A DNA stretch of 64,000 nt from positions 1 through 64,000 of the forward strand of contig NZ_JMLQ01000003.1 of NCBI RefSeq assembly GCF_000686025.1, given 5' to 3'. The position numbers and the translations under genes are program-made. This stretch comes from Rhodococcus sp. UNC23MFCrub1.1. Lineage in GTDB: Bacteria > Actinomycetota > Actinomycetes > Mycobacteriales > Mycobacteriaceae. The notes under the pieces were generated by a model, which worked only from the letters and a program-made list of their open reading frames with translations, made no database searches and had not been told where the DNA came from. This document shows, in pieces, positions 26,880 to 36,722 of this stretch (position 1 is its first letter; the number at the start of each line of letters is the position of its first letter).

Positions 26880-27997
26880 GAAACTCCTTCGGTGAGGTAC
26901 GAGGTGGCGATGGTCGCGCCGATCCGCCGGAGCAGCGTCGGAGCGCGGCGCATCGACGCGGCGAGATCGGGTTCGAGATCGGCGAGCGAGTAGGAGCGGA
27001 CGATGCCGTGGTCGGGTAGGCGATCGGGTGCGAGCGTGATTCGGCCGGCGACGGCGATCACCGGGATGCCTTCGTCGCGGGCGACGTGGGCGACGCCGAC
27101 CGGGACTTTGCCGTGCAGGCTCTGCTCGTCCAGCGATCCCTCACCGGTGACCACGAGGTCCGCCGACGCCAGTCGGCGACGGAAGTCGACCAGGTCGAGC
27201 ACGGTGTCGATTCCGGACCGCACCGTCGCTCCGAGCACTGCCATCGCGCCGAAGGCAGTTCCGCCGGCTGCGCCCGCACCGGGCCGATCGGCGTGGGCAG
27301 CGCCCGCGACCTCCGCCCATCGCGTCATCGCCTGCTCGAGGACACGCACTGCGTCCGGGCCGGCGCCCTTCTGTGGTGCGTACACGGCGGTGGCGCCCGC
27401 AGGGCCGAGCAGTGGATTGTCGACGTCGCACGCGAGTTGGAAGGAGACACCGGCCACCGCGGACGTCATCGCGTCGAGATCCAACGTCGCCGCCTCGCGT
27501 AACGCCTCACCGCCGCCGGTGATCCCACGGCCACGGGCGTCGAGGATACGCACACCCAGTCCGCGGAGCATACCGGCGCCGCCGTCGGTGGAGGCGCTGC
27601 CGCCCAGCCCGATGACGATGGTCCGGGCGCCGTCGCCGAGAGCGTGTCGGATGACCGTCCCGAGTCCGAAAGTACTGGTGTCCAACGCGTTCGGGGCACC
27701 GCCGGGCAGTAGCGACAGTCCCACCGTCGACGCGAGTTCGACGACCGCGGTGGCTCCCCGCCGCGCGTACGAGGAGTCGACAGGCGTGCCCGTCGGACCG
27801 GTCGTGGACACGGGCACGCGGTCCCACCCGGCGGCGACGGCGGCGTCGACCGTGCCGTCGCCGCCGTCCGCCACCGGCAGTCGCACGACGTCCCACGACG
27901 GTGCGGCGGTCGCGATGCCCTCGGCCAGGGCATCGGCGACCTCGATCGCCGTCGCCGATCCCTTGAACTTGTCGGGCGAGAGGAGAACGCGCGGCAT
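26876..27997 (-). CDS. glxK: Glycerate kinase (type I)
   Basis: A 373-residue glycerate kinase of the GarK/GlxK family. The N-terminus VLLSPDKFKGSATAIEVADA, VADGGDGTVDA, IVIGLGGSASTDGGAGML and VTGEGSLDEQSLHGKVP are the characteristic segments. It phosphorylates D-glycerate, the product of the tartronate semialdehyde pathway, feeding glycolysis at the level of 2-phosphoglycerate or 3-phosphoglycerate. It lies two bases after gcl and overlaps alc. Confidence 0.95.
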   Translation of the reverse strand: MPRVLLSPDKFKGSATAIEVADALAEGIATAAPSWDVVRLPVADGGDGTVDAAVAAGWDRVPVSTTGPTGTPVDSSYARRGATAVVELASTVGLSLLPGGAPNALDTSTFGLGTVIRHALGDGARTIVIGLGGSASTDGGAGMLRGLGVRILDARGRGITGGGEALREAATLDLDAMTSAVAGVSFQLACDVDNPLLGPAGATAVYAPQKGAGPDAVRVLEQAMTRWAEVAGAAHADRPGAGAAGGTAFGAMAVLGATVRSGIDTVLDLVDFRRRLASADLVVTGEGSLDEQSLHGKVPVGVAHVARDEGIPVIAVAGRITLAPDRLPDHGIVRSYSLADLEPDLAASMRRAPTLLRRIGATIATSYLTEGVS

Positions 27998-27999
27998 CC

Positions 28000-29795
<1,796 letters not shown>

Positions 29796-29799
<4 letters not shown>

Positions 29800-30680
29800 C
29801 GGCTCGCCTTCCCGGACAGCTGCTCGACGCCGCGGAACAGGGCCGAGTGGTCGAGTCCGCCGTCACCGTTCGCGCGTGCCGACGCCATCAGCTGGGCGAG
29901 CAGGGCACCCATCGGCGTGACGACACCCGCCTCGCGTGCCGCGGAGCCGACGATGCCGAGGTCCTTGTGGTGCAGGTCGATCCGGAACCCGGGCTCGAAC
30001 GATCGGTCGAGCATCTTCTGTGCCTTCTGCTTCAGGACTGCCGATCCGGCGAGGCCGCCCCCGAGAACCTCGACGGCGGCGCGCATGTCGACGCCGTAGG
30101 CCTCGAGGAAGACGATCGCCTCCGCGAGCACCTGGATGTTGCCGGCCACGATCAATTGGTTGGCGGCCTTGACGGTCTGCCCGGAGCCGTTGGGTCCGAC
30201 GTGGACGACGGTCGAGCCCACCACGTCGAGAATGGGCCTGGCCGACTCGACGTCCTCGGCGGTGCCGCCCACCATGATCGACAGGGCCCGGTTCTCGGCG
30301 CCGGCCTGACCGCCGGACACCGGCGCGTCGATGATGCGGAACCCTCGTGACCGGGCCTCCTGCGCCAGCGCGCTGGTGACGTCCGGTCGGATGCTGGAGA
30401 AGTCGATGATCAGGGCGTCTGCAGGTGCGTTGTCGAACACCCCGCCCTCGCCGGTGAGGACGTCCTGGACGTCGGGGGAGTCGGGCACCATGACCGCGAT
30501 GACGTCCGCGCCGGTCACCGCCTTGGCGATCGACTCGGCCGCGGTGCCGCCGGCCTCGACCAGTGGTGCGGTGCGGTCGGGTGTGAGGTTGTACCCGACC
30601 ACCTGATGGCCGGCCTGTGCGAGGTGGACGGCCATGGGGCTGCCCATGATGCCGAGTCCGATGAATGCGATGGTGCTCAT
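29796..30680 (-). CDS. glxR: 2-hydroxy-3-oxopropionate (tartronate semialdehyde) reductase
   Basis: A 294-residue beta-hydroxyacid dehydrogenase. The nucleotide-binding motif is [20 protein letters not shown], the substrate loop is [20 protein letters not shown], and the catalytic lysine is in [12 protein letters not shown]. It reduces tartronate semialdehyde to D-glycerate. It lies 9 bp after hyi and overlaps gcl. Context separates it from other family members such as 3-hydroxyisobutyrate dehydrogenase. Confidence 0.94.
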
Positions 30681-30689
30681 GGCGGATCC

Positions 30690-31502
30690 TTACGTGGAGT
30701 GCGAGTGGGTGAGCCAGTCGAAGGCGGTGTCCCGAGCGGCCTTGTATTCGAGTCCGATGACACCGCGGTAGCCGTTCTCGGCGAGGCGCGCGAGGTGCGC
30801 GTCCAGATCGAGGGCGCCGCTGCCGGGTGCACCGCGACCGGGCGCGTCAGCAATTTGGACGTGTCCGATCAGGGCGGCCCGGGTGTCGATGACCGCGGCG
30901 ACGTCGTCACCGTTGACGTCGAGGTGGTACAGGTCGGCGAGCAGTCGGAGCGAGTCGACGCCGCGGGCGGCGACCCGGTCGATCACGGCGACCGCGTCCG
31001 CGGCCGTCGTCAGCGGGTAGGCGGGAGCTCCGCTCACCGGCTCGATCAGGACGACTCCACCGAGTCGGGCGACGGCGGTGCCGGCGGCCACCAGGTTGTC
31101 GGTGGCGACGCGGTCCTGTTCGACGGGATCGACCCCCTCCAGCCGATTGCCGTAGAGCGCGTTGAACGCTCGGGTACCGAGTCGCTCACCGATTCCGACC
31201 GTGACGTCGATGTTGTCGCGGAACGCCGCGATCTGTGCCGGGTCTGACAGGATTCCCCGATCACCGGCCGGCATGTCGCCCGCGGCGAAGTTCAGCCCGG
31301 TCAGTCGGACCCCGGCATCCTCGACCGCGGTGACGAAGGCGTCCACCTCGCGGTCGGCGGGCACGGGAGAGGCGAAGGGCCACCAGAACTCGACGGCGTC
31401 GAAGCCGAGATCCCGAGCGAGCCGAGGGCGTTCGAGGAGGGGCACCTCGGTCAACAGGATCGAGCAGTTGACCGCGTACGTCCACGTCTCGCCGCCGCTC
31501 AC
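30690..31502 (-). CDS. hyi: Hydroxypyruvate isomerase-like TIM-barrel protein
   Basis: A 270-residue xylose-isomerase-like TIM barrel that interconverts hydroxypyruvate and tartronate semialdehyde. Segments visible include DAVEFWWPF, NFAAGDMPAGDRG, NALYGNRLEGV, LIEPVSGAPAYPL, DLYHLDVNGD and IGLEYK. The GTG at 31502 is chosen because it overlaps the upstream stop by 4 bp; an upstream in-frame start would lie inside the AH_C gene. It is second in the leftward operon. Confidence 0.92.
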   Translation of the reverse strand: MSGGETWTYAVNCSILLTEVPLLERPRLARDLGFDAVEFWWPFASPVPADREVDAFVTAVEDAGVRLTGLNFAAGDMPAGDRGILSDPAQIAAFRDNIDVTVGIGERLGTRAFNALYGNRLEGVDPVEQDRVATDNLVAAGTAVARLGGVVLIEPVSGAPAYPLTTAADAVAVIDRVAARGVDSLRLLADLYHLDVNGDDVAAVIDTRAALIGHVQIADAPGRGAPGSGALDLDAHLARLAENGYRGVIGLEYKAARDTAFDWLTHSHST

Positions 31503-31906
31503 GAGACGTCGCCGGACGACGGGGCGGTGAGCCCGCAATACCGCCGCCAGCTGCCGGCGGCGGTGATGTCGGTCAGGCCCGTGTGGTCGTCGAGCAGTAT
31601 GCCGGGCCGAAGACCCACGGCGAGAACGGAATCACCGTTCTCGAGCTGCACGACCGTTAGTTCGAGCTCGGGTGGCTCGTCGGGCAGGAACCGAGCGCGG
31701 ATGTCGTTCATCGGGACGTCGTACAGCTCACCCTCGATGGCGGCGCCGCCGTCCGGGGCGAGCACCAGGGCCGGGAACTCGTCCCGTACCGAGTAGAAGC
31801 GGTAGTCGGGTGTGGTGCGCACGGTGCCGAGGAAGGTGTGGGCGGCGACGTTGTGGTGCAGAACGCCACCACGCATAGCGTCGCCGTTGCAGAAGAGTCG
31901 AGCCAT
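31499..31906 (-). CDS. Stand-alone allophanate-hydrolase C-terminal-like (AH_C) protein
   Basis: A 135-residue protein with the gamma-glutamylcyclotransferase-like fold found at the C-terminus of allophanate hydrolase. The pattern MARLFCNGDAMRGGVLHHN, IEGELYDVP and TDITAAGSWRRY matches that domain. The amidase domain of a full allophanate hydrolase is absent. ATG 31906 follows a good GGAGG site. As the first gene of the leftward operon it presumably helps purine nitrogen use. A step between allantoate and urea or glyoxylate is possible, but its substrate is unknown. Confidence 0.75.
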   Translation of the reverse strand: MARLFCNGDAMRGGVLHHNVAAHTFLGTVRTTPDYRFYSVRDEFPALVLAPDGGAAIEGELYDVPMNDIRARFLPDEPPELELTVVQLENGDSVLAVGLRPGILLDDHTGLTDITAAGSWRRYCGLTAPSSGDVS

Positions 31907-31933
31907 CGAATGGACCTCCAGAATCCGTATTGT

Positions 31934-31947
31934 GGAATAATTATTCC
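31934..31947. promoter_or_regulatory. Perfect 14-bp palindromic operator
   Basis: GGAATAATTATTCC is a perfect palindrome, A/T-rich in an otherwise GC-rich region. It lies between the predicted leftward -10 (31960-31965) and the AH_C start codon, close to the expected transcription start, as a repressor site would. The flanks extend the half-sites to GTGGAA and its near mirror GCGGAA. These half-sites recur upstream of the IclR gene (35196-35210), so the IclR protein is the likely binder. Confidence 0.65.
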
Positions 31948-31959
31948 GCGGATGCGTCG

Positions 31960-31988
31960 AGTGTCACGGGTCACAGTGGGGATGTCAA
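31960..31988 (-). promoter_or_regulatory. Predicted leftward promoter for the AH_C-hyi-glxR-gcl-glxK-alc operon
   Basis: On the minus strand a consensus -35 TTGACA (31988-31983) is followed after exactly 17 bases by GACACT (31965-31960). The spacing is ideal and the -35 is perfect. It mirrors the rightward promoter at 32028-32056. Confidence 0.55.
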
Positions 31989-32027
31989 CCCCTGGACCGC
32001 GCCGTGCGAGGCGCTGCGGATCGAGGG

Positions 32028-32056
32028 TTGACAGCGCGTGTGACCGCTGTCACTCT
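32028..32056 (+). promoter_or_regulatory. Predicted rightward promoter for uraD-uraH-uox-permease
   Basis: A -35 TTGACA (32028-32033) and a 17-bp spacer lead to CACTCT (32051-32056). The ATG of uraD begins eight bases after the -10, where transcription should start, and no ribosome-binding site is visible, so the mRNA is probably leaderless. The -35 lies in a 9-bp inverted repeat (TGTCAACCC at 31983-31991, GGGTTGACA at 32025-32033). Confidence 0.55.
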
Positions 32057-32063
32057 TCGTTCT

Positions 32064-32573
32064 ATGGAATTGCTGTTTCGCGATACGGAATTCAAGACCC
32101 CCGCGAATGATGGCGGAGAAGAGCACCTCCGACACTGCCTCGACATCCCCCGGTGGGGCCGGGCGCTGCTCGCGCTGACGCCCTTCGCGGACGAGAGATC
32201 GCTGCACACCGCGGTGATGTCGGTGGCCGCCCCGTTCACGCCCGCCGAGATCGACGGTGCGCTCCGGCACCATCCGCGCATCGGGGACCGGCCCGTCGGT
32301 GACGGCGCCGGCGCCGCGTTCGCACGCTCGGAGCAGTCCGGCGTGGACAGCTCCGATGCGCGGGTCGGCGCTCGGCTCGCCGCCGGCAACGAGGAGTACG
32401 AATCGCGATTCGGTCGAGTGTTCCTCGTCAGAGCGGCCGGCCGGAGTGCTGCCGACGTGCTCGCCGAGCTCGATCGGCGGCTGGGTCACGACGAGTCGAC
32501 CGAACTCCGCGAGATCGAGGACGCTCTGCGTCAGATCGCCGCTGTGCGGCTCCTGGGACCGGGTGTCCTGTGA
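32064..32573 (+). CDS. uraD: 2-oxo-4-hydroxy-4-carboxy-5-ureidoimidazoline decarboxylase
   Basis: A 169-residue OHCU decarboxylase, the third step of urate degradation, yielding S-allantoin. The catalytic histidine segment HHPRIGDRP and GNEEYESRFGRVFLVRAAGRS are typical of the family. ATG 32064 is preferred over upstream GTG codons because it gives a normal-length protein and fits the predicted leaderless promoter. Its stop overlaps the uraH start by 4 bp. Confidence 0.94.
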   Translation: MELLFRDTEFKTPANDGGEEHLRHCLDIPRWGRALLALTPFADERSLHTAVMSVAAPFTPAEIDGALRHHPRIGDRPVGDGAGAAFARSEQSGVDSSDARVGARLAAGNEEYESRFGRVFLVRAAGRSAADVLAELDRRLGHDESTELREIEDALRQIAAVRLLGPGVL

Positions 32574-32908
32574 CCGAGCCCGCTCACGTCACGACGCACG
32601 TACTCGATGCAGCCGATGGTGTTCCCGCACAGGGCGTGTCGGTGGTACTGGTGCGTGAACGCGACGGCGTGACCCTGGCCTCGCGCGTGACGGACGCGCA
32701 GGGGCGCATCACCGATCTCGGTCCCGCCCGCCTCGAACCGGGCGTCTACCGGCTGACCTTCGACACCGCGTCCTACTTCACGCGCGGGGGCCGTCCGACC
32801 TTCTATCCACGGATCGACATCGCCGTCGACATCCGTTCCGCCGACGAGCACTACCACGTACCGATCCTTCTCAGCCCGTTCGCGTACACGACCTATCGAG
32901 GGAGCTAG
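32570..32908 (+). CDS. uraH: 5-hydroxyisourate hydrolase (transthyretin-like)
   Basis: A 112-residue transthyretin-related enzyme that hydrolyses 5-hydroxyisourate, the urate oxidase product. It has the N-terminal VTTHVLDAADGVPAQGV and the invariant C-terminal tetrapeptide YRGS. GTG 32570 overlaps uraD by 4 bp, and uox follows after two bases. Confidence 0.97.
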   Translation: MTEPAHVTTHVLDAADGVPAQGVSVVLVRERDGVTLASRVTDAQGRITDLGPARLEPGVYRLTFDTASYFTRGGRPTFYPRIDIAVDIRSADEHYHVPILLSPFAYTTYRGS

Positions 32909-32910
32909 AC

Positions 32911-33804
32911 ATGAGCACGATCGTTCTCGGAGCCAACCAGTACGGCAAGGCCGAATGCCGCCTCGTGCGCATCGACAGGGAGACCCCGCGCCACCGCATC
33001 ACCGACATCTCGGTCACGTCGCAGTTGCGAGGAGATCTGTCCGCGGCGCACACCGACGGCGACAACGGTCGTGTCGTCGCGACCGACACACAGAAGAACA
33101 CCGTGTACGCGTTCGCACGCCACGGGATCGGTGCCATCGAGGAGTTCGCGCTGCGTCTCGGGCGGCACTTCACGACCGATTTCGACTGGATCACCGGCGG
33201 CCGCTGGGAGATAGAGCAGTACTCGTGGGACCGCATCCCGACGGGACCGGAAGGGCACGATCACTCCTTCGTCCGTGCCGGCGACGAGAAGCGCACCACC
33301 ATCGTGACCGTGGACGGCGACGACACCTGGATCGTCTCGGGCCTCAGCGATCTCGTGGTGCTCAAGTCGACGGGCTCGGAGTTCTGGGGCTTCCCCACCG
33401 ACAGATACACCACTCTGCAGGAGACGACGGATCGCATCCTCGCCACCTCGGTGAGTGCACGGTGGCGGTACCTCACCACCGAGCTCGATTTCGACAAGAC
33501 GTTCACCGACGTCCGCTCCATCATGCTCGAGACCTTCGCGACGGTGCATTCACTGGGGTTGCAGCAGAGCCTGTTCCAGATGGGGACGAAAGTTCTGGAG
33601 GCGCATCCCGAGATCGGCGAGATCAGATTCTCGATGCCCAACAAACACCACTTCCTCGTCGACCTGGAACCGTTCGGGCTCGACAACCCCGGCGAGGTGT
33701 TCTACGCCGCGGACCGGCCCTACGGGCTCATCGAGGCCACCGTCGAACGTGACGACGCCCCCGACGCCGGCCGGGCGTGGGACACCGTCCCCGGATTCTG
33801 CTAG
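32911..33804 (+). CDS. uox: Urate oxidase (uricase)
   Basis: A 297-residue cofactor-independent urate oxidase that converts urate to 5-hydroxyisourate. Family segments are ANQYGKAECRLVRI, ATDTQKNTVYAFAR (catalytic Thr region), LKSTGSEFWGF and MPNKHHFLVDLEPFGL. The ATG has a strong GAGGGAGC site. It is encoded between uraH and a purine permease, so urate import and all three steps to allantoin are co-transcribed. Confidence 0.97.
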   Translation: MSTIVLGANQYGKAECRLVRIDRETPRHRITDISVTSQLRGDLSAAHTDGDNGRVVATDTQKNTVYAFARHGIGAIEEFALRLGRHFTTDFDWITGGRWEIEQYSWDRIPTGPEGHDHSFVRAGDEKRTTIVTVDGDDTWIVSGLSDLVVLKSTGSEFWGFPTDRYTTLQETTDRILATSVSARWRYLTTELDFDKTFTDVRSIMLETFATVHSLGLQQSLFQMGTKVLEAHPEIGEIRFSMPNKHHFLVDLEPFGLDNPGEVFYAADRPYGLIEATVERDDAPDAGRAWDTVPGFC

Positions 33805-33813
33805 GAGACGGCG

Positions 33814-35187
33814 ATGACACGCGCAGCGCACGATCCCGCCCGTCCGGAAGACGAGCGGCTGAGTCTCGGCAAGACGTACGTTTACGGCCTGCAACACATC
33901 CTGACGATGTACGGCGGGGTCATCGCGCCTCCGCTCATCGTCGGCGGCGCCGCCGGTCTGTCCGGTACCGACATCGCGATCCTGGTGTCGGCGGCCCTGT
34001 TCGTCAGCGGCGCGGCGACTATGCTGCAGACACTCGGGTTGCCGTTCGTGGGCGCCAAGCTACCTCTCGTGCAGGGAATCTCGTTCGCCTCCGTGTCCAC
34101 GATGGTGGCCGTCGCGAGTGGGCCCGGTGGGCTGAACGCGGTGTTCGGCGCCATCATCGCCGCCGGTGCCATCGGCATCCTCGTCACACCGTTCTTCAGC
34201 AGGATCGTCCGCTTCTTCCCACCGGTGGTCACCGGCACCATCATCACGGTCATCGGAATCTCGTTGCTGCCCGTGGCCTGTCGGTGGGCCATGGGTGGGA
34301 CGGAGTCCGCGCCGGACTGGGGGTCGACCTCGAACATCGGGTTGGCCGGTGTCAGTCTCCTCGTCGTCCTCGTCGTCAGCCGGTTCGCGCAGGGCACAGT
34401 GTCGCGCCTGTCCATCCTGATCGGCATCGTCGTCGGCACGATCGTCGCGTCGCTCGTCGGCGAGGCCGACTTCGGTGACGTGGGCACGGGCGCGATCTTC
34501 AGTGTCCCGGAGCCGTTCGCCTTCGGGACGCCCGTCTTCCAGATCGGGGCGATCATCTCGATGGTCGTGGTCATCCTGGTGATCATGACCGAGACGACGG
34601 CCGACATCCTCGCGGTGGGCGAGATCGTCGGCACCGACGTCGATTCCCGCCGCGTCGGGGACGGTCTCCGGGCCGACATGCTCGCCACCACCGTTGCCCC
34701 GATCTTCGGGACGTTCCCCGCGAGTGCCTTCGCACAGAACGTCGGCCTCGTGGCGGTGACGGGCATCAAGAGCAGGTTCGTGGTCGCCGCCGGTGGATCG
34801 GTCCTGCTGGTGCTCGGGTTGTTTCCCGTCCTCGGACGTCTCGTCGCCGCGGTACCACTGCCCGTGCTGGGCGGCGCCGGCATCGTGTTGTTCGGTTCGG
34901 TGGCGGCGAGCGGCATTCGCACCCTGTCGAAGGTCGACTTCGACGGCAACCTGAATCTCGTGATCGTGGCCGTGGCCATCGGATTCGGCGTGCTTCCCAT
35001 CGCCGTGCCCGGATTCTGGTCGGCGTTCCCGGAGTGGGTGCACGTGGTGTTCGACTCGGGAATCAGCGCGGCGAGCATCGTCGCGGTGATCCTCAACATC
35101 TTCTTCAACGAGATCACTGCCGGTCGACGGTCGTCGCCGTCGGTGGTCGCAGCGGCACCACCCATCGTGGTCGAGCGAAGTGAATGA
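33814..35187 (+). CDS. NCS2 (NAT) family urate/xanthine permease
   Basis: A 457-residue nucleobase:cation symporter-2 with about 14 predicted helices. The NAT signature is visible as QNVGLVAVTG, and GLQHILTMYGG opens the N-terminus. Family members with this type of signature carry xanthine or urate; its place after uricase favours urate. The ATG follows AGGAGA. It differs from the AzgA-type permease at 22360, so the island has two purine transporters of different branches. Confidence 0.92.
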   Translation: MTRAAHDPARPEDERLSLGKTYVYGLQHILTMYGGVIAPPLIVGGAAGLSGTDIAILVSAALFVSGAATMLQTLGLPFVGAKLPLVQGISFASVSTMVAVASGPGGLNAVFGAIIAAGAIGILVTPFFSRIVRFFPPVVTGTIITVIGISLLPVACRWAMGGTESAPDWGSTSNIGLAGVSLLVVLVVSRFAQGTVSRLSILIGIVVGTIVASLVGEADFGDVGTGAIFSVPEPFAFGTPVFQIGAIISMVVVILVIMTETTADILAVGEIVGTDVDSRRVGDGLRADMLATTVAPIFGTFPASAFAQNVGLVAVTGIKSRFVVAAGGSVLLVLGLFPVLGRLVAAVPLPVLGGAGIVLFGSVAASGIRTLSKVDFDGNLNLVIVAVAIGFGVLPIAVPGFWSAFPEWVHVVFDSGISAASIVAVILNIFFNEITAGRRSSPSVVAAAPPIVVERSE

Positions 35188-35195
35188 GCCGTTTC

Positions 35196-35210
35196 TTCCG
35201 CCTGGTGGAA
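35196..35210. promoter_or_regulatory. Imperfect palindrome upstream of the IclR gene
   Basis: TTCCGCCTGGTGGAA has 7-base arms with one mismatch around a central base. Its half-sites, GCGGAA and GTGGAA, are the same two that flank the palindrome at 31934-31947, though facing the other way. It ends 13 bases before the IclR start codon. A probable autoregulatory site; inference from shared half-sites. Confidence 0.5.
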
Positions 35211-35223
35211 TAGGCTCGGCGGC

Positions 35224-35988
35224 ATGGAGTCCAGTGGCGGCGTGCAGTCGGTCGAGCGCGCGTTCGACCTTCTCGAGATCATGGCCGGTGCGGGCGGTTC
35301 GGTCGGTGTCAGCGAGCTGGCCGAGGCGGCCGAGCTGCCGATGCCGACCATCCACCGTCTGCTCAAGACCCTGGTGGCGCTGGGATACGCACGCCGACTC
35401 CCGTCGCGCCGGTACGCCCTGGGGACACGGCTCATCGCCCTCGGTGAGCGATCCGCCAAGCTCATCGGCTCGTGGGCTCGTCCCTATCTGGCGGAGCTCG
35501 TGTCGATCACGCACGAGACGTCCAACATGGCGTTCCTCGAGGACGACATGGCCGTGTACGTCGCGCAGGTGCCGTCCGAGCATGCGATGCGCATGTTCAA
35601 CGAGGTGGGTCAGCGCGTGTTCCCGCACAGCACCGGGGTGGGAAAGGCGTTGCTCGCGCAGCTGCCCGACGAGGAGGTGCTCGCACTGCTCGCCCGGACG
35701 GGGATGGCGCCGAAGACGGTCAACACTCACACCACACCCGCGGCGCTCCTCGCAGATCTCGCCGTGATCCGCGAGCGCGGGTACTCCGTGGACGAGGGGG
35801 AGCAGGAAGTGGGGGTGCGGTGCTTCGCGGTTCCGGTGATCGGCGCCCCGACACTCACCGCGATCTCGATCGCGGGCCCGTCCGCCCGCGTCACCCCCGA
35901 CACCGCGAACGACTATGTGCCACTGCTCGTCTCGGCCGCCGAACGACTGGCGAAGGACCTGGCCGCGGACGGTCTCGGTCGCCGCTGA
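35224..35988 (+). CDS. IclR family transcriptional regulator
   Basis: A 254-residue IclR regulator. Residues ~5-65 form the winged helix (SVERAFDLLEIMA, MPTIHRLLKTLVALGYARR). The ligand domain follows, with STGVGKALLAQLPDEEVLALL and VDEGEQEVGVRCFAVPV. It closes the purine island, 36 bp after the permease. IclR members such as AllR repress allantoin and glyoxylate genes in other bacteria, so it likely controls the divergent promoter at about 31934-32064. Confidence 0.92.
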   Translation: MESSGGVQSVERAFDLLEIMAGAGGSVGVSELAEAAELPMPTIHRLLKTLVALGYARRLPSRRYALGTRLIALGERSAKLIGSWARPYLAELVSITHETSNMAFLEDDMAVYVAQVPSEHAMRMFNEVGQRVFPHSTGVGKALLAQLPDEEVLALLARTGMAPKTVNTHTTPAALLADLAVIRERGYSVDEGEQEVGVRCFAVPVIGAPTLTAISIAGPSARVTPDTANDYVPLLVSAAERLAKDLAADGLGRR

Positions 35989-36001
35989 CTAGACTCGATC
36001 C

Positions 36002-36412
36002 ATGGCTGAACTGTGGGTCGATCGCACCGGGACACGTCGTTACACCGGCAAGAGTTCGCGCGGTGCCGAAGTGCTCATCGGGTCCGAGGACGTCGAGGGT
36101 GTCTTCACTCCCGGTGAGCTGCTCAAGATCGCTCTCGCGGCATGCACGGGCATGAGCTCCGATCGTCCCCTCGCCCGCCGGCTCGGTGACGACTACGACG
36201 CGACCGTCCGGGTGTCGGGCGTCGCCGATCGTGACGAGGAGCGCTACCCGCGGCTCGAGGAGGTGCTGACGGTCGACCTCAGCGCCCTCGATCCGGAGGC
36301 CAGGGAACGGTTGCTCACCGTCGTCACCAAGGCAGTCGACAAGGTGTGCACGGTGGGGCGCACGTTGAAGGCGGGCACCGAGGTGGACCTCCGTATCGAG
36401 GTCGAGGAGTGA
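36002..36412 (+). CDS. OsmC/Ohr family protein
   Basis: A 136-residue OsmC-like protein with the two conserved redox cysteines in LAACTGMSSD and DKVCTVGRTL. Family members reduce organic or fatty-acid hydroperoxides. From memory it corresponds to Rv2923c, which in M. tuberculosis is adjacent to fpg (mutM). It restarts the conserved backbone after the 31-kb insertion. Its stop overlaps the acyP start by 4 bp. Confidence 0.92.
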   Translation: MAELWVDRTGTRRYTGKSSRGAEVLIGSEDVEGVFTPGELLKIALAACTGMSSDRPLARRLGDDYDATVRVSGVADRDEERYPRLEEVLTVDLSALDPEARERLLTVVTKAVDKVCTVGRTLKAGTEVDLRIEVEE

Positions 36413-36693
36413 CGGCAGTCGACCTCGAACGGCTGAGCGCGTGGGTCCACGGCAGTGTCCAGGGCGTCGGTTTCCGCTGGTGGACGCGGTCGCGCGCGTT
36501 GGAACTCGGGCTCGTCGGATCAGCGACCAACACGTCCGACGGCCGGGTGCACGTGGTCGCCGAGGGAGATCGAGCTGATCTCGAGGCGCTGCTCGCCGCT
36601 CTGCGATCGGGTGACACCCCGGGCTCGGTGACCACCGTGGTGGACAACTGGGAATCCGCGCGCGGCGGACTCGACGGGTTCGTCGAACGCTGA
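36409..36693 (+). CDS. acyP: Acylphosphatase
   Basis: A 94-residue acylphosphatase that hydrolyses carboxyl-phosphate bonds. The catalytic loop GSVQGVGFRWWTR, with its arginine, and the asparagine in ATNTSDGRVHVVAEG are present. GTG 36409 overlaps the osmC-like stop, and an in-frame start upstream is inside that gene. smc follows after 29 bp, the usual actinobacterial order. Confidence 0.95.
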   Translation: MTAVDLERLSAWVHGSVQGVGFRWWTRSRALELGLVGSATNTSDGRVHVVAEGDRADLEALLAALRSGDTPGSVTTVVDNWESARGGLDGFVER

Positions 36694-36722
36694 GAGAGCA
36701 GGGCTGGGTAGTCTGAACCGCC

